Positions 27,253-35,740 of a DNA stretch of 43,575 bases are shown one piece after another. Both the position numbers and the translations under genes were made by a program. Below the pieces are notes generated by a model. It did no database searches. It was not told the origin of the DNA and was given only the letters and a program-made list of their open reading frames with translations. Numbering within the stretch: the first letter of the stretch is position 1; the number at the start of each line of letters is the position of its first letter. The stretch spans positions 1 through 43,575 of the forward strand of contig CASEOW010000044.1 in assembly GCA_949289785.1 (NCBI GenBank). Reading direction: 5' to 3'. This DNA is from an uncultured Bacillota bacterium. GTDB lineage: Bacteria; Bacillota; Clostridia; Christensenellales; UBA1242.

Positions 27253-28806
27253 TTATTTTTTTGTAATAATAGAGTTAAAATTTTCATCAAAGCTATAACA
27301 GTTATTTTCATTAGTATCATGACTATCATGCCAAATTTGTGCAAATATTTTGTCATTTTTAGATAATCTATCAAAATCCCATATATTTGATTTATAAATT
27401 GGATTAAACCAATGACCAGCTTTTAAAACTGTGTAAACATTTGCTGAAAATATTTCTCCATCTTGAGTTTTCCACTCTAATTTTTGTCTAAGGTTTCCTT
27501 GTTCGAACTTTTTAGAAATAAGTTCTCCACCGTGTGCTTTTGCGACATTTTTTAAATCTTTGATAGTTATATCTTCATCACTTTTGTTAATATCATAAAA
27601 ATAATCTATAAGTTTAATATTTTCGGTGTTCTTTAAATTATTGTAATCAATATTATTTCCTTCTTCATCTTTATTTTCTATAAGTAAAGGAAAATCTTTC
27701 CATTTTTTTGGAATATTAAGCCAATTTTCTTTGCTTTTAAAATATGCTGTAATTTTACCTTCATCATTTGATTTTACCCATAAGAAAGGTGAGTTTTCAT
27801 CTTTTAGTAATCTTTTTATTGCAAACTTTTTAATTAAAGATTTAGGGACAATTTTGCCTGCTTTAAGAATAGGATTATCTTTTTCTAATTGTTTCCAAAA
27901 TTGACTTATAGTTTGACTTTGATAATTAAAAAGTTCGTTTAATTTATTTCCATCTACAAACCAAACACCATGGAAGTTACGCAAAGCATTAAAGTTTGGA
28001 TCAAAAAAATCTTTTGCACTTCCGCCTATTATTTTGAAGCCATCATTCAATGTATCATATCCAGTTACGCAATTTTCGATTCCTCCACCAATATTAAAGC
28101 ATTTGTTCCAAAATTTATTTTTAAGATTTTGTTTTTCATCTTCTTTAATTATATTTGCAATTAGCACACCGCTATCATGTGCTGTTACCCATTCAAGTGG
28201 GGCGTTGAAACATGTGTGAAACATAAGTCCATCACTCATGTTATCTGCAAGCATTCTTGAATGCAACATAGCTGTTTGTCTCAAAACAGCCCAATTTTCG
28301 ATATTGCTTTCTAAAACTCTAAATTCACCGCGTAATTTAGTTGCAGAATAAATGTCATAAGGACTTACTAAAAGAGGGTCTCCTACGCGTCCCCAAATAT
28401 GTTTTGAATTTCTATTACCGTATAATGCTACGGTAGAGGTATGAATGAATTTTGGTTGATTTTCAGTAATATTTTCTATTGCTGTTACTAAATTATCTAC
28501 TCCGATTTGATTACATTCAATAGCTTTTAAAGGGGATTTATCAGAATGAGGTGGAATAACTGCACATAAATTTATTACATATTGACAGTCTTTTACTAAT
28601 TGATTACAAATATCTTCTTGAGCAATATTGCCAAAAATAATTTCTATTCTACTTCTTTCTTTTTTATGTTTTTTAATTAAAGATTTAATTCTTTTATCAT
28701 CTGGCAAAACCAAAAGTTTAATTTTTTCAATTTTTTTATTTTTTAAAAGTTCTTCTAAGGCACATCTGCCCATATTTCCTGTTGAACCGGTTAATGCTAC
28801 TATCAT
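27253..28806 (-). CDS. NAD(P)-dependent SDR-family epimerase/reductase with extra C-terminal domain
   Basis: The N-terminal 300 residues form an extended short-chain dehydrogenase: nucleotide-binding GSTGNMG at 7-13, the Ser/Thr strand HTSTVALYG near 122-130 and the catalytic YSATK at 153-157. The remaining 200 residues (winged-helix-like ITIKDLKNVAKAHGGELISK, then aromatic-rich IWDFDRLSK) are not part of the basic SDR fold and are unrecognised. The ATG at 28806 is chosen because GGAGG (28811-28815) lies just before it; a TTG 15 bases upstream would place that ribosome site inside the gene. It lies between a PgpC-like HAD phosphatase gene (39 bases upstream) and the flavodoxin/ferredoxin gene. 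Substrate is unknown; nucleotide sugars, sterol-like or lipid-linked substrates are all possible. Confidence 0.88.
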   Translation of the reverse strand: MIVALTGSTGNMGRCALEELLKNKKIEKIKLLVLPDDKRIKSLIKKHKKERSRIEIIFGNIAQEDICNQLVKDCQYVINLCAVIPPHSDKSPLKAIECNQIGVDNLVTAIENITENQPKFIHTSTVALYGNRNSKHIWGRVGDPLLVSPYDIYSATKLRGEFRVLESNIENWAVLRQTAMLHSRMLADNMSDGLMFHTCFNAPLEWVTAHDSGVLIANIIKEDEKQNLKNKFWNKCFNIGGGIENCVTGYDTLNDGFKIIGGSAKDFFDPNFNALRNFHGVWFVDGNKLNELFNYQSQTISQFWKQLEKDNPILKAGKIVPKSLIKKFAIKRLLKDENSPFLWVKSNDEGKITAYFKSKENWLNIPKKWKDFPLLIENKDEEGNNIDYNNLKNTENIKLIDYFYDINKSDEDITIKDLKNVAKAHGGELISKKFEQGNLRQKLEWKTQDGEIFSANVYTVLKAGHWFNPIYKSNIWDFDRLSKNDKIFAQIWHDSHDTNENNCYSFDENFNSIITKK

Positions 28807-28845
28807 TTTTCCTCCATTCAATTTATATTTTAAAATATAATAATT

Positions 28846-29394
28846 TTATAAAATTTTTTCGATACTATGTTTTTTAACAAGGTATCCTACTTTTGAAATT
28901 TTCATCATAGGTAAATCACTTTTTGAATCAGAATAAAAACTTTCTAAAGTCAAATCTGAAAAATTTTGACGAAATCTATTTACTTTTTCTTCTCCCCAGC
29001 AATTTTTTCCTTTTATATAACCAGTATGCATGTTCATTTCAGTGCATATAAGAGTTTTTACATGAAGTCTTCTAGCAATTTCTTCTAGAATAAATCTAGG
29101 AGAGGCAGAGATGATTACATCGTCTGGTTTTCTTTGTGCTAAATACCATTTTTGAATTTTAGCTATTTTCACATTCCAAAATTCTTTTACTAGATATTGT
29201 TTAGAAGGTAAAATTAATAAATAAATTGCAAAACTTTGTTTAATATATTTTCTATTGTAGAATGTAAAAAGCATAAAAAGTAATTGAAATGGTAACATAA
29301 TAATTAAAAATGGTCTTCGCAACAAACAAAAAAAATAAAAATCTATAAAGCAATCGCCTTTGTAGATAGTTTTGTCAAAGTCATATCCGTTCAT
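28846..29394 (-). CDS. HAD-IB family phosphatase, PgpC-like
   Basis: The 182-residue protein has the HAD nucleophile motif DFDKT near the N-terminus, motif II in ISASPRF, the Lys of motif III in GEEKV and the acidic motif IV in YSDSKSDLP. Just after motif I sits a hydrophobic stretch (LLRRPFLIIMLPFQLLFML), an arrangement that recalls phosphatidylglycerophosphatase C (PgpC), a membrane-bound phosphatase of phospholipid synthesis. Activity on a lipid or lipid-linked phosphate is therefore inferred. The ATG at 29394 is chosen since GGAG (29401-29404) precedes it by six bases; a further ATG at 29412 lies inside the predicted -10 box and would be upstream of the transcript start. It heads a cluster with the SDR and EFR1 genes. 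Confidence 0.82.
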   Translation of the reverse strand: MNGYDFDKTIYKGDCFIDFYFFCLLRRPFLIIMLPFQLLFMLFTFYNRKYIKQSFAIYLLILPSKQYLVKEFWNVKIAKIQKWYLAQRKPDDVIISASPRFILEEIARRLHVKTLICTEMNMHTGYIKGKNCWGEEKVNRFRQNFSDLTLESFYSDSKSDLPMMKISKVGYLVKKHSIEKIL

Positions 29395-29410
29395 AATATT
29401 CTCCGATAGC

Positions 29411-29419
29411 ATTATAACA
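29411..29419 (-). promoter_or_regulatory. Predicted extended -10 promoter of the HAD-SDR-EFR1 cluster
   Basis: On the minus strand TGT-TATAAT (TATAAT at 29411-29416) forms an extended -10; no good -35 box is seen. The transcript would begin about ten bases before the HAD start codon. Confidence 0.5.
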
Positions 29420-29530
29420 TAAATTAATTAATAATAAAAAGCAATAAACAAAATTTACTACTTTTTTAACAAGATATTTTATTCTTATTTATTATTTTAA
29501 TTTAATATATTGAAATTTTAAAATAAATAA

Positions 29531-29562
29531 AAAGCATGAAAACTTTTTAATCTTCATGCTTT
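29531..29562 (-). terminator. Terminator of the nrdDG operon
   Basis: AAAGCATGAA (29531-29540) and TTCATGCTTT (29553-29562) form a ten-pair stem. On the minus strand it is followed by TTATTTATTTT. Confidence 0.85.
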
Positions 29563-29577
29563 AATTTTTTATTAAAT

Positions 29578-30114
29578 TTACTTTCGTTTTTCGTTAAAAG
29601 GGCTTAAAACTATGCTATTATTTTGTAAGCTTTTTTGAACATCGATAATTCTTTGATTTGAAGAACCTTTAAATCTAAGAGTTATATCTTTTAGTTCTTC
29701 TTTAAATTCACCATCGACTAAGATATCTATATATTTTAAAATTTCGTCAGTAAATTCACATCTTGCTCGACTTTCACTAAGTAATTCTTTGTCAAACAAG
29801 TATCCTGTATAACACCAAATTGTTTTATTAGGATAACATTCTTTTACTTTTTTTAAGAAGGGTAGTAAAGCCATTTGATTTGCTTTTTCCATTGGTTCAC
29901 CACCAAGAACGGTTAGACCATTTATATAATCTGGTTCTAGTGATTTGATGATTTTTTCTTGCACTTCTTCTGTAAAAAGATTTCCATAACAGAAGTCCCA
30001 TGTTTCAGGATTGAAACAATTTTTGCAGTGATGAGTGCAACCGCTTACGAATAAGCTTGTCCTAACGCCTTCTCCATTAGCTATATCAAAATATTTTATA
30101 TTTCCATAATACAT
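29578..30114 (-). CDS. nrdG: Anaerobic ribonucleotide reductase activating protein
   Basis: NrdG is a radical-SAM enzyme that makes the glycyl radical on NrdD. The CX3CX2C cluster motif is at Cys26, Cys30 and Cys33 (SGCTHHCKNC), and the family pattern NGEGVRTSLFVSGC precedes it. GGEPME near residue 71 is the usual SAM-binding GGEP motif. The 178 residues are a normal length. It begins nine bases after the stop of nrdD, so the two form an operon, followed by a strong terminator. Confidence 0.97.
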   Translation of the reverse strand: MYYGNIKYFDIANGEGVRTSLFVSGCTHHCKNCFNPETWDFCYGNLFTEEVQEKIIKSLEPDYINGLTVLGGEPMEKANQMALLPFLKKVKECYPNKTIWCYTGYLFDKELLSESRARCEFTDEILKYIDILVDGEFKEELKDITLRFKGSSNQRIIDVQKSLQNNSIVLSPFNEKRK

Positions 30115-30123
30115 AACTTTACC

Positions 30124-32304
30124 TTATAAATGTAAAACTCTATCTCTTATTTCTTGTGTTCTTCCTTGATTCCAGAATTGGCTTCCTATATAACCGCAAG
30201 TTCTTCTAGCCACATTCATCTTTGTTTGATCACTATTTTTACAATTAGGACATTCCCAAATGAGTTTTCCATCATTATCTTCTACAATTTTAATTTCTCC
30301 GTCATATCCACATACTTGACAATAATCACTTTTTGTGTTTAATTCAGCATACATAATGTGGTCATAAATATATTTAATTACTTGTAAAACAGCCTCGATA
30401 TTATCTTGCATATTAGGAACTTCAACATAACTTATAGCGCCACCAGGTGAAAGAGCTTGAAATTCACTTTCGAGTAATAATTTTGAAAATGCGTCGATAG
30501 GTTCTGTAACATGGACATGATAACTATTTGTAATATAATTTTTATCTGTAACACCTGGAATAATACCAAATCTTTTTTGAAGACATTTAGAAAATTTATA
30601 AGTTGTGCTTTCAAGTGGTGTTCCATAAATAGAATAATCAATATTTTCTGCTTTTTTCCATTTATTTGTATATTCATTTAATTTTTTCATTACTTCAAGT
30701 CCAAATTCTTTGCCTTCAGGTTCGGTCAATTTCTTTCCAGTCATATAATAAACTGTTTCCCAAAGTCCAGCATAACCTAATGAAATAGTAGAATAACCAC
30801 CATATAATAATTTATCTATTTTTTCACCAGGTTTAAGTCTAGCTAGTGCTCCATGTTGCCATAAAATAGGTGCAACATCGCTAGTAGTTCCTTTAAGTCT
30901 TTCGTGGCGGATTCTCAATGCCTGATGACAAAGCTCTGCTCTTTCGTCAAATATTTTCCAAAAATCTTTCATATTTTTGTGTGATGACAAAGCAACATCA
31001 ACTAGATTAATTGTTACAACGCCTTGGTTAAATCTTCCATAATATTTAGGATTTCCGTTTTCATCAACATAAGGAGTTAAGAAAGATCTACATCCCATAC
31101 AAGTATAACAATGTCCATTACCTAATTTATCAATTTTAAGTTCCAACATTTTTTTCTCACTAATATAGTCTGGAACTAATCTTTTTGCAGTGCATTTTGC
31201 AGCAAGTTTTGTAAGGTAATAGTACTTACTTTCAGGGTGAATATTGCTTTCTTCAAGAACATAAATAATTTTAGGGAAAGCAGGGGTGATAGAAACTCCT
31301 TTTTCGTTTTTCACACCTTCATATCTTTGTTTGAGAGTTTCCTCGATAATTAATGCAAGGTCTTCTCTCTCTCTTTCATTTTTTGCTTCTCCAAGATATA
31401 AGAATTCAGTTACAAAAGGTGCTTGTCCATTGGTTGTCATAAGTGTAATAACTTGATATTGAATAGTTTGGACACCTTTATTAATCTCAGCGCGCACTCT
31501 TTCTTCGGTGATTTTATCAACTATTTTTACATCTACTTCATCACAAACTTGCATAAGTTCGCTCATAACAACTTTTCTAATTTTTTGTCTAGATATGTCA
31601 ACAAATGGAGCAAGATGAGCAAGGCTTATACTTTGTCCACCATATTGACTTGAAGCTACTTGAGCAACAATTTGTGTCGCAATGTTACAAGCTGTTGAGA
31701 AAGAGTGTGGTTTTTCAATCATAGTTCCAGAAATAACTGTTCCGTTTTGTAACATATCTTCTAAATTTACTAAATCGCAGTTATGCATTCTTTGTGCAAA
31801 ATAATCTGCATCATGAAAATGTATTAAACCTTCACTGTGAGCGTTCCAAATATTTTCTGGAAGAAGAAATCTTTTTGTAAGGTCTTTACTTACTTCGCCT
31901 GCCATATAATCACGCTGAACACTATTAATAGTAGGGTTCTTGTTTGAATTCTCTTGTTTAATTTCTTCATTTTGACAGTCTATTAAGGCAAATATTTGTT
32001 TATCTGTAGTGTTTACTTGTCTTGCAAGTTGTCTTATATATCTATAGGTAATATAACTCTTTGCTACATCATAAGTTCCTTGTTTCATAATAGCTTTTTC
32101 TACAAAATCTTGAACTTCTTCAACACCAACAGCTCTTCCCATTTGATTACATTCTTCAGTTACATCAGCAACAATTTTATCTATTTGTTGTAATGATAAT
32201 CTTTTTGAAATGTCATCTATTGAGTTATTAGCCTTAGTTATAGCGTTTTTTATTTTTTCGCTATCAAATAAAACTTCTTGCCCATTTCGTTTAATAATTT
32301 TCAT
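30124..32304 (-). CDS. nrdD: Anaerobic (class III) ribonucleoside-triphosphate reductase
   Basis: NrdD reduces ribonucleoside triphosphates to deoxynucleotides under anoxia, using a glycyl radical and usually formate. The 726 residues include an N-terminal ATP-cone (1-90, allosteric control), an active-site cysteine in FSTACNIATQ (Cys206), the HCYTCMGCRSFL segment with further catalytic cysteines, the C-terminal zinc site CQVC...CPNC and the RRTCGYIG block at about 700-707 that carries the radical glycine. The ATG at 32304 has a GGAGG site close by. nrdG follows. A divergent Crp/Fnr-type regulator gene shares the upstream region. No clear pair of NrdR boxes is seen, only one half-matching site. 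The gene supports an anaerobic host. Confidence 0.98.
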   Translation of the reverse strand: MKIIKRNGQEVLFDSEKIKNAITKANNSIDDISKRLSLQQIDKIVADVTEECNQMGRAVGVEEVQDFVEKAIMKQGTYDVAKSYITYRYIRQLARQVNTTDKQIFALIDCQNEEIKQENSNKNPTINSVQRDYMAGEVSKDLTKRFLLPENIWNAHSEGLIHFHDADYFAQRMHNCDLVNLEDMLQNGTVISGTMIEKPHSFSTACNIATQIVAQVASSQYGGQSISLAHLAPFVDISRQKIRKVVMSELMQVCDEVDVKIVDKITEERVRAEINKGVQTIQYQVITLMTTNGQAPFVTEFLYLGEAKNEREREDLALIIEETLKQRYEGVKNEKGVSITPAFPKIIYVLEESNIHPESKYYYLTKLAAKCTAKRLVPDYISEKKMLELKIDKLGNGHCYTCMGCRSFLTPYVDENGNPKYYGRFNQGVVTINLVDVALSSHKNMKDFWKIFDERAELCHQALRIRHERLKGTTSDVAPILWQHGALARLKPGEKIDKLLYGGYSTISLGYAGLWETVYYMTGKKLTEPEGKEFGLEVMKKLNEYTNKWKKAENIDYSIYGTPLESTTYKFSKCLQKRFGIIPGVTDKNYITNSYHVHVTEPIDAFSKLLLESEFQALSPGGAISYVEVPNMQDNIEAVLQVIKYIYDHIMYAELNTKSDYCQVCGYDGEIKIVEDNDGKLIWECPNCKNSDQTKMNVARRTCGYIGSQFWNQGRTQEIRDRVLHL

Positions 32305-32365
32305 TTTTTCCTCCTGTAAATTTAAAAGTCTTTAAAATTTATTTTTATTAAAATTTTATAAAAAA

Positions 32366-32394
32366 TTGACTTTTCAAAGGCATTATACTACAAT
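32366..32394 (+). promoter_or_regulatory. Predicted promoter of the Crp/Fnr-type regulator gene
   Basis: TTGACT (32366-32371), 17 bases and TACAAT (32389-32394). A minus-strand TATAAT (32382-32387) lies within its spacer and could be the -10 of nrdD, so the two divergent promoters may overlap. Confidence 0.65.
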
Positions 32395-32408
32395 TTTTAT
32401 ATAAATAG

Positions 32409-32424
32409 TGTTGTTTTTACAACA
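32409..32424. promoter_or_regulatory. Inverted repeat at the regulator transcription start, possible operator
   Basis: TGTTGT (32409-32414) and ACAACA (32419-32424) form a perfect six-base inverted repeat around TTTT. It sits just after the predicted transcript start and before the ribosome site, a place suited to autoregulation. No follow-on T-run makes it a terminator. Confidence 0.4.
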
Positions 32425-32437
32425 AAATGGAGAAAAA

Positions 32438-33112
32438 ATGGAAAATTTTTCACTGATAGCAAAAACTGAATTTTTTAAAAATATTGATGAAAAAGATGTG
32501 CAAGCAATGTGCCATTGTTTTAACATAAGGTTTAGAAATTATAACAAAAATAACATAATAATCGGACAAGGAACGCCTTTAGAAGATGTATTTTTGATAT
32601 TAAAAGGTAGTGCAATGGTAGGTAATTTTGATAGTCAAGGCGAGTCTTCTGTATTAATGAAATTGAAAGCAGGAGATGAGTATGGCTTAGTTCAAGCTTG
32701 TAGTGGAAAGGAAATTTATTTGAATAATGTTATAGCATGTGAAAATACACTTGTGATGATTATTTCTAAATATAGACTTTTAAATCCATGTCAAAATAGA
32801 TGTCCAAGACACTTGCAAATAATGAAAAATATTTTAAAAATAGTTGCTAGAAATAGTGATTTGCTTTTAGATAAAATTTCACATTTACAAAAGAAAAAAA
32901 TTAGAGATAAAGTTTTATCATATTTAAAATTACAAAGTAAAAAACAAGCTTCTTCTTATTTTGATATTCCTTTTAATAAAACAGAACTTGCAGAGTATCT
33001 TTCAGTTGATAGAAGTGCTTTATCTAGTGAGCTTAATAAGTTAAAAGCAGAAGGAATTATTGATTTTGATAAAAAAAGATATCATATAAAAAAAGATGAA
33101 ATAGATTTATAG
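32438..33112 (+). CDS. Crp/Fnr-family transcriptional regulator
   Basis: The 224-residue protein has a cyclic-nucleotide-binding-type beta-barrel (about 10-110, with GSAMVGNFDSQGE and LKAGDEYG), a long dimer helix and a C-terminal winged helix-turn-helix (NKTELAEYLSVDRSALSSEL, 180-199). A cysteine pair, Cys118 and Cys122 (NPCQNRCPRH), lies before the dimer helix, as in many clostridial members of this family; whether it senses redox or metals is not known. The ATG at 38 bases into the longer frame (32438) is chosen because TGGAG (32428-32432) lies five bases upstream and the earlier GTG would be almost at the transcript start. Divergent orientation to nrdD suggests, but does not prove, that it controls anaerobic dNTP synthesis. 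Confidence 0.9.
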   Translation: MENFSLIAKTEFFKNIDEKDVQAMCHCFNIRFRNYNKNNIIIGQGTPLEDVFLILKGSAMVGNFDSQGESSVLMKLKAGDEYGLVQACSGKEIYLNNVIACENTLVMIISKYRLLNPCQNRCPRHLQIMKNILKIVARNSDLLLDKISHLQKKKIRDKVLSYLKLQSKKQASSYFDIPFNKTELAEYLSVDRSALSSELNKLKAEGIIDFDKKRYHIKKDEIDL

Positions 33113-33210
33113 TTAAATTTTGATATCTAAATATTAATGAGTAAATTATTATTTTAGATTAAATCAAATAGTAGCAAACATAAAAAAATAAGATTTATGT
33201 CGAAAAAGTA

Positions 33211-33239
33211 TTGTAAATTATAAATTTATATGTTATATT
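33211..33239 (+). promoter_or_regulatory. Predicted promoter of the RNase R gene
   Basis: TTGTAA (33211-33216), 17 bases and TATATT (33234-33239) with TGT before the -10, an extended element. Confidence 0.6.
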
Positions 33240-33263
33240 TAAATTATAGAAAGGGGAGTTCTT

Positions 33264-35708
33264 ATGGCAAATAAGCATGAATTTCAAAATAATTTAATTA
33301 TAAGAGAAAGTATTTTCTTATTTATAGTCAGACATCCCGGTGAAAAAAGTTTTGTTATTAATAAATTATTAAAAAGTGGTATTACAAATTCCAAAGATAA
33401 AATTGAAAGTTCTATTAAAGAACTTGTTAAATCACGAAGAATTTTGGAAAAAAATGGCAATTACAAATGTAATCCAGATTGTATAATTCAAGAAAAATGT
33501 TTATCTGATGATAAAGGTTTATATTTCGTAGATGATAATGGTAGTAAAAATTATTTAGAAAACGCTCAAAGTTTTGTTGTGAAAGATGGCACACAAGCTA
33601 AAATAACTTATTATTTAAAAAATGATAAAAATAAGCAAAATAAAGCTTTCTTTTTGGTTGATGTAGAAGAAACTTCACAAAAAGATAAACAAAACAATGA
33701 TAATATTGTTTATGGTAGGGTTATGAAAACTAGCCATGATAAGCTTGTATTTTTTGCTGATGATAAAAGATTTAAAAAGCCTATCATAATTATGAATGAT
33801 GATACAACATTAGCAAGTTTTCAAGATAAAATTTGTGTAATGAAAATTAATGAATATCAAGATATAAATCAAACTTTAAGTGGTTATATTGTTGAAGTAA
33901 AAGGTGACGCTGGAAATCCTATTATTGAATATGAAGTAATCAGTGAAAATCATGGTGCCACTATGAGTTGGTCAGATGATAAATTCAAACATGAAATTGA
34001 GAATGCTCCTAAAGAAGTAGATTTAAAAAATTATCAATTGTTTAGCGAAGAAAATTATGAAGAAAACAAGTCAAAACAAAATGCCATTGTAGATTTAAGA
34101 CATTTAAAATTTACAACTGTAGACCCTGTAAATTGCAAAGATATGGACGATGCAATATATTCAACTTTTGATAAAGATGGGAATTTAGTTGTTTATACTG
34201 CAGTAGCTGATGTTTCAAAATATATAGATATAAAAAGTGAAATTGGAAAACAATATTTAAAGGGATGTTTTACAACTTATGCTCCAAATCGTGCTTATAA
34301 TATCTTACCACCTGAATATTCTACAAATATATGTTCATTAAATCCTAATGTTGATAGATTGGCTTTGGTTGTTAAAAGCACTATAAATCCTGAAACAGGG
34401 GTTAGAATTACCGATAAAATAATGGAAGCTGTTATTCAAAGTAAAGGCAAATATTCTTACGAACAAGCACAAAATATATGTGATAATAACGATGTTTCTA
34501 TTACAGAATTATATAAAAAAATTAATAATGGTGAAACATTAACTAATGATGAGCAAATCATAATGAATAAAAAAGCTGAACAAATTATAACAAAAGCTTT
34601 TAAAAGACGTAATAATTTACAATTTAACTCAAAAGATGAATATAGAGTGATTTTAAATGAAGACATGTCTGATATTATTGATATTGTTCCAGAAGATAAT
34701 TGTGCCTATCATAAAGTTATAGAAAAATTCATGATTACAGCAAACGAAGCTTTAGCTGAATATGCATTAAAGAATAATATTCCTAATGTATATAGAGTTC
34801 ATAGTAGTCCATTAGAAAGTAAAACAGATAAAGCTTATGAATTTTTTAAATATATCGGAGTGAATTTTAATGGAGATTTATCCAATACAGGAATAAAAAA
34901 GATATTAAATTCTGTAAAAGGAACAAATAAAGAAAAAATAGTAAATAACTTTTTAATTAGATTGCAAAATAAGGCAAAATATTCAATTGTTCCTGACCCT
35001 GAATCTAAAGACAATTTTATTTACAAAAATAATAAATATGGAGATTTTTTATCAGGTGATAATGTAAGCCATTTTGGACTTCAAAGTAAAGCATATTCAC
35101 ATTCCACATCTCCAATAAGAAGAGTTCCTGATTACATAACACATAATAATATTTTATCTTTTATCCATGGTGACAATAAAGAAATTTCTGGTGAAAGTCT
35201 TAACAATATTATAGAGTGGGCAAATTACATGGAAAAAGAAAATAGAGCAGCTGAAAAAGAATTTAATAAAGTCAATAGCATAATATATTGTTCACATCAT
35301 ATTGGTGATGTGATGAAAGGAAGAATTTGTGCTTTTAAACGCAAATCTAAAAATCATAATGACAATTTAACTGAAATTATGGTGATAGTTGAAAATGAGG
35401 ATAAAGGAATTGAGATAGAGATTCCTTTGATTGAAATTTTGGCTTCTCAAGGAAAAGATGCGAAGAAATGCTCTTTATCAAAATTTGGTTCTGCAGTTAT
35501 AGACAGTTATAGCGGAACACCAATACTAACACTATGTGGTGAAATTGATTTTAAAATTACTTCTGCCAATAGAATAACAAAAGAAATTGTAGCAACTACT
35601 GATATTTATTTAGAAAATGATAATTTTAACTTTTCTAGCAAAAAGTTATCAGTAAAAAATAACAACGATAAAAATAATTTTGATGATAATGTTCCATACA
35701 AAGATTAA
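33264..35708 (+). CDS. rnr: RNase R-type 3'-5' exoribonuclease
   Basis: RNase R degrades RNA from the 3' end, including structured RNA. The 814 residues begin with a winged-helix domain (12-70), then beta-barrel RNA-binding regions and the RNB catalytic domain. The metal-binding aspartates are visible in VDPVNCKDMDDAIY as Asp287, Asp293, Asp295 and Asp296. Further RNB signatures are AVADVSKYI, LPPEYSTNICSLNPNVDRLAL and STSPIRRVPDYITHN, the last with the usual catalytic Arg but Val for the customary Tyr and HN for the usual HR. The C-terminal S1 domain is weak: IGDVMKGRICAF opens it, but the later part diverges and no basic tail follows. AAGGGGAG before 33264 is a strong ribosome site. Single gene with its own promoter and terminator. 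Confidence 0.93.
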   Translation: MANKHEFQNNLIIRESIFLFIVRHPGEKSFVINKLLKSGITNSKDKIESSIKELVKSRRILEKNGNYKCNPDCIIQEKCLSDDKGLYFVDDNGSKNYLENAQSFVVKDGTQAKITYYLKNDKNKQNKAFFLVDVEETSQKDKQNNDNIVYGRVMKTSHDKLVFFADDKRFKKPIIIMNDDTTLASFQDKICVMKINEYQDINQTLSGYIVEVKGDAGNPIIEYEVISENHGATMSWSDDKFKHEIENAPKEVDLKNYQLFSEENYEENKSKQNAIVDLRHLKFTTVDPVNCKDMDDAIYSTFDKDGNLVVYTAVADVSKYIDIKSEIGKQYLKGCFTTYAPNRAYNILPPEYSTNICSLNPNVDRLALVVKSTINPETGVRITDKIMEAVIQSKGKYSYEQAQNICDNNDVSITELYKKINNGETLTNDEQIIMNKKAEQIITKAFKRRNNLQFNSKDEYRVILNEDMSDIIDIVPEDNCAYHKVIEKFMITANEALAEYALKNNIPNVYRVHSSPLESKTDKAYEFFKYIGVNFNGDLSNTGIKKILNSVKGTNKEKIVNNFLIRLQNKAKYSIVPDPESKDNFIYKNNKYGDFLSGDNVSHFGLQSKAYSHSTSPIRRVPDYITHNNILSFIHGDNKEISGESLNNIIEWANYMEKENRAAEKEFNKVNSIIYCSHHIGDVMKGRICAFKRKSKNHNDNLTEIMVIVENEDKGIEIEIPLIEILASQGKDAKKCSLSKFGSAVIDSYSGTPILTLCGEIDFKITSANRITKEIVATTDIYLENDNFNFSSKKLSVKNNNDKNNFDDNVPYKD

Positions 35709-35710
35709 AA

Positions 35711-35740
35711 AAAAGCGCTTTTAAGCGCTTTTTCTTTTTT
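35711..35740. terminator. Bidirectional terminator after rnr
   Basis: AAAAAGCGCTT and AAGCGCTTTTT are complementary with almost no spacer, followed by T-rich sequence. It serves rnr and the convergent 815-residue protein gene. Confidence 0.85.

Noticed and set aside
28807..28821. Upstream TTG as the start of the SDR gene
   Set aside because: It would place the clear GGAGG ribosome site inside the coding region; the ATG at 28806 is correctly spaced from it.
32396..32411. NrdR box upstream of nrdD
   Set aside because: The minus strand reads ACACTATTTATATAAA, which matches one half of the NrdR consensus, but the other half is poor and no second box lies at the expected spacing.
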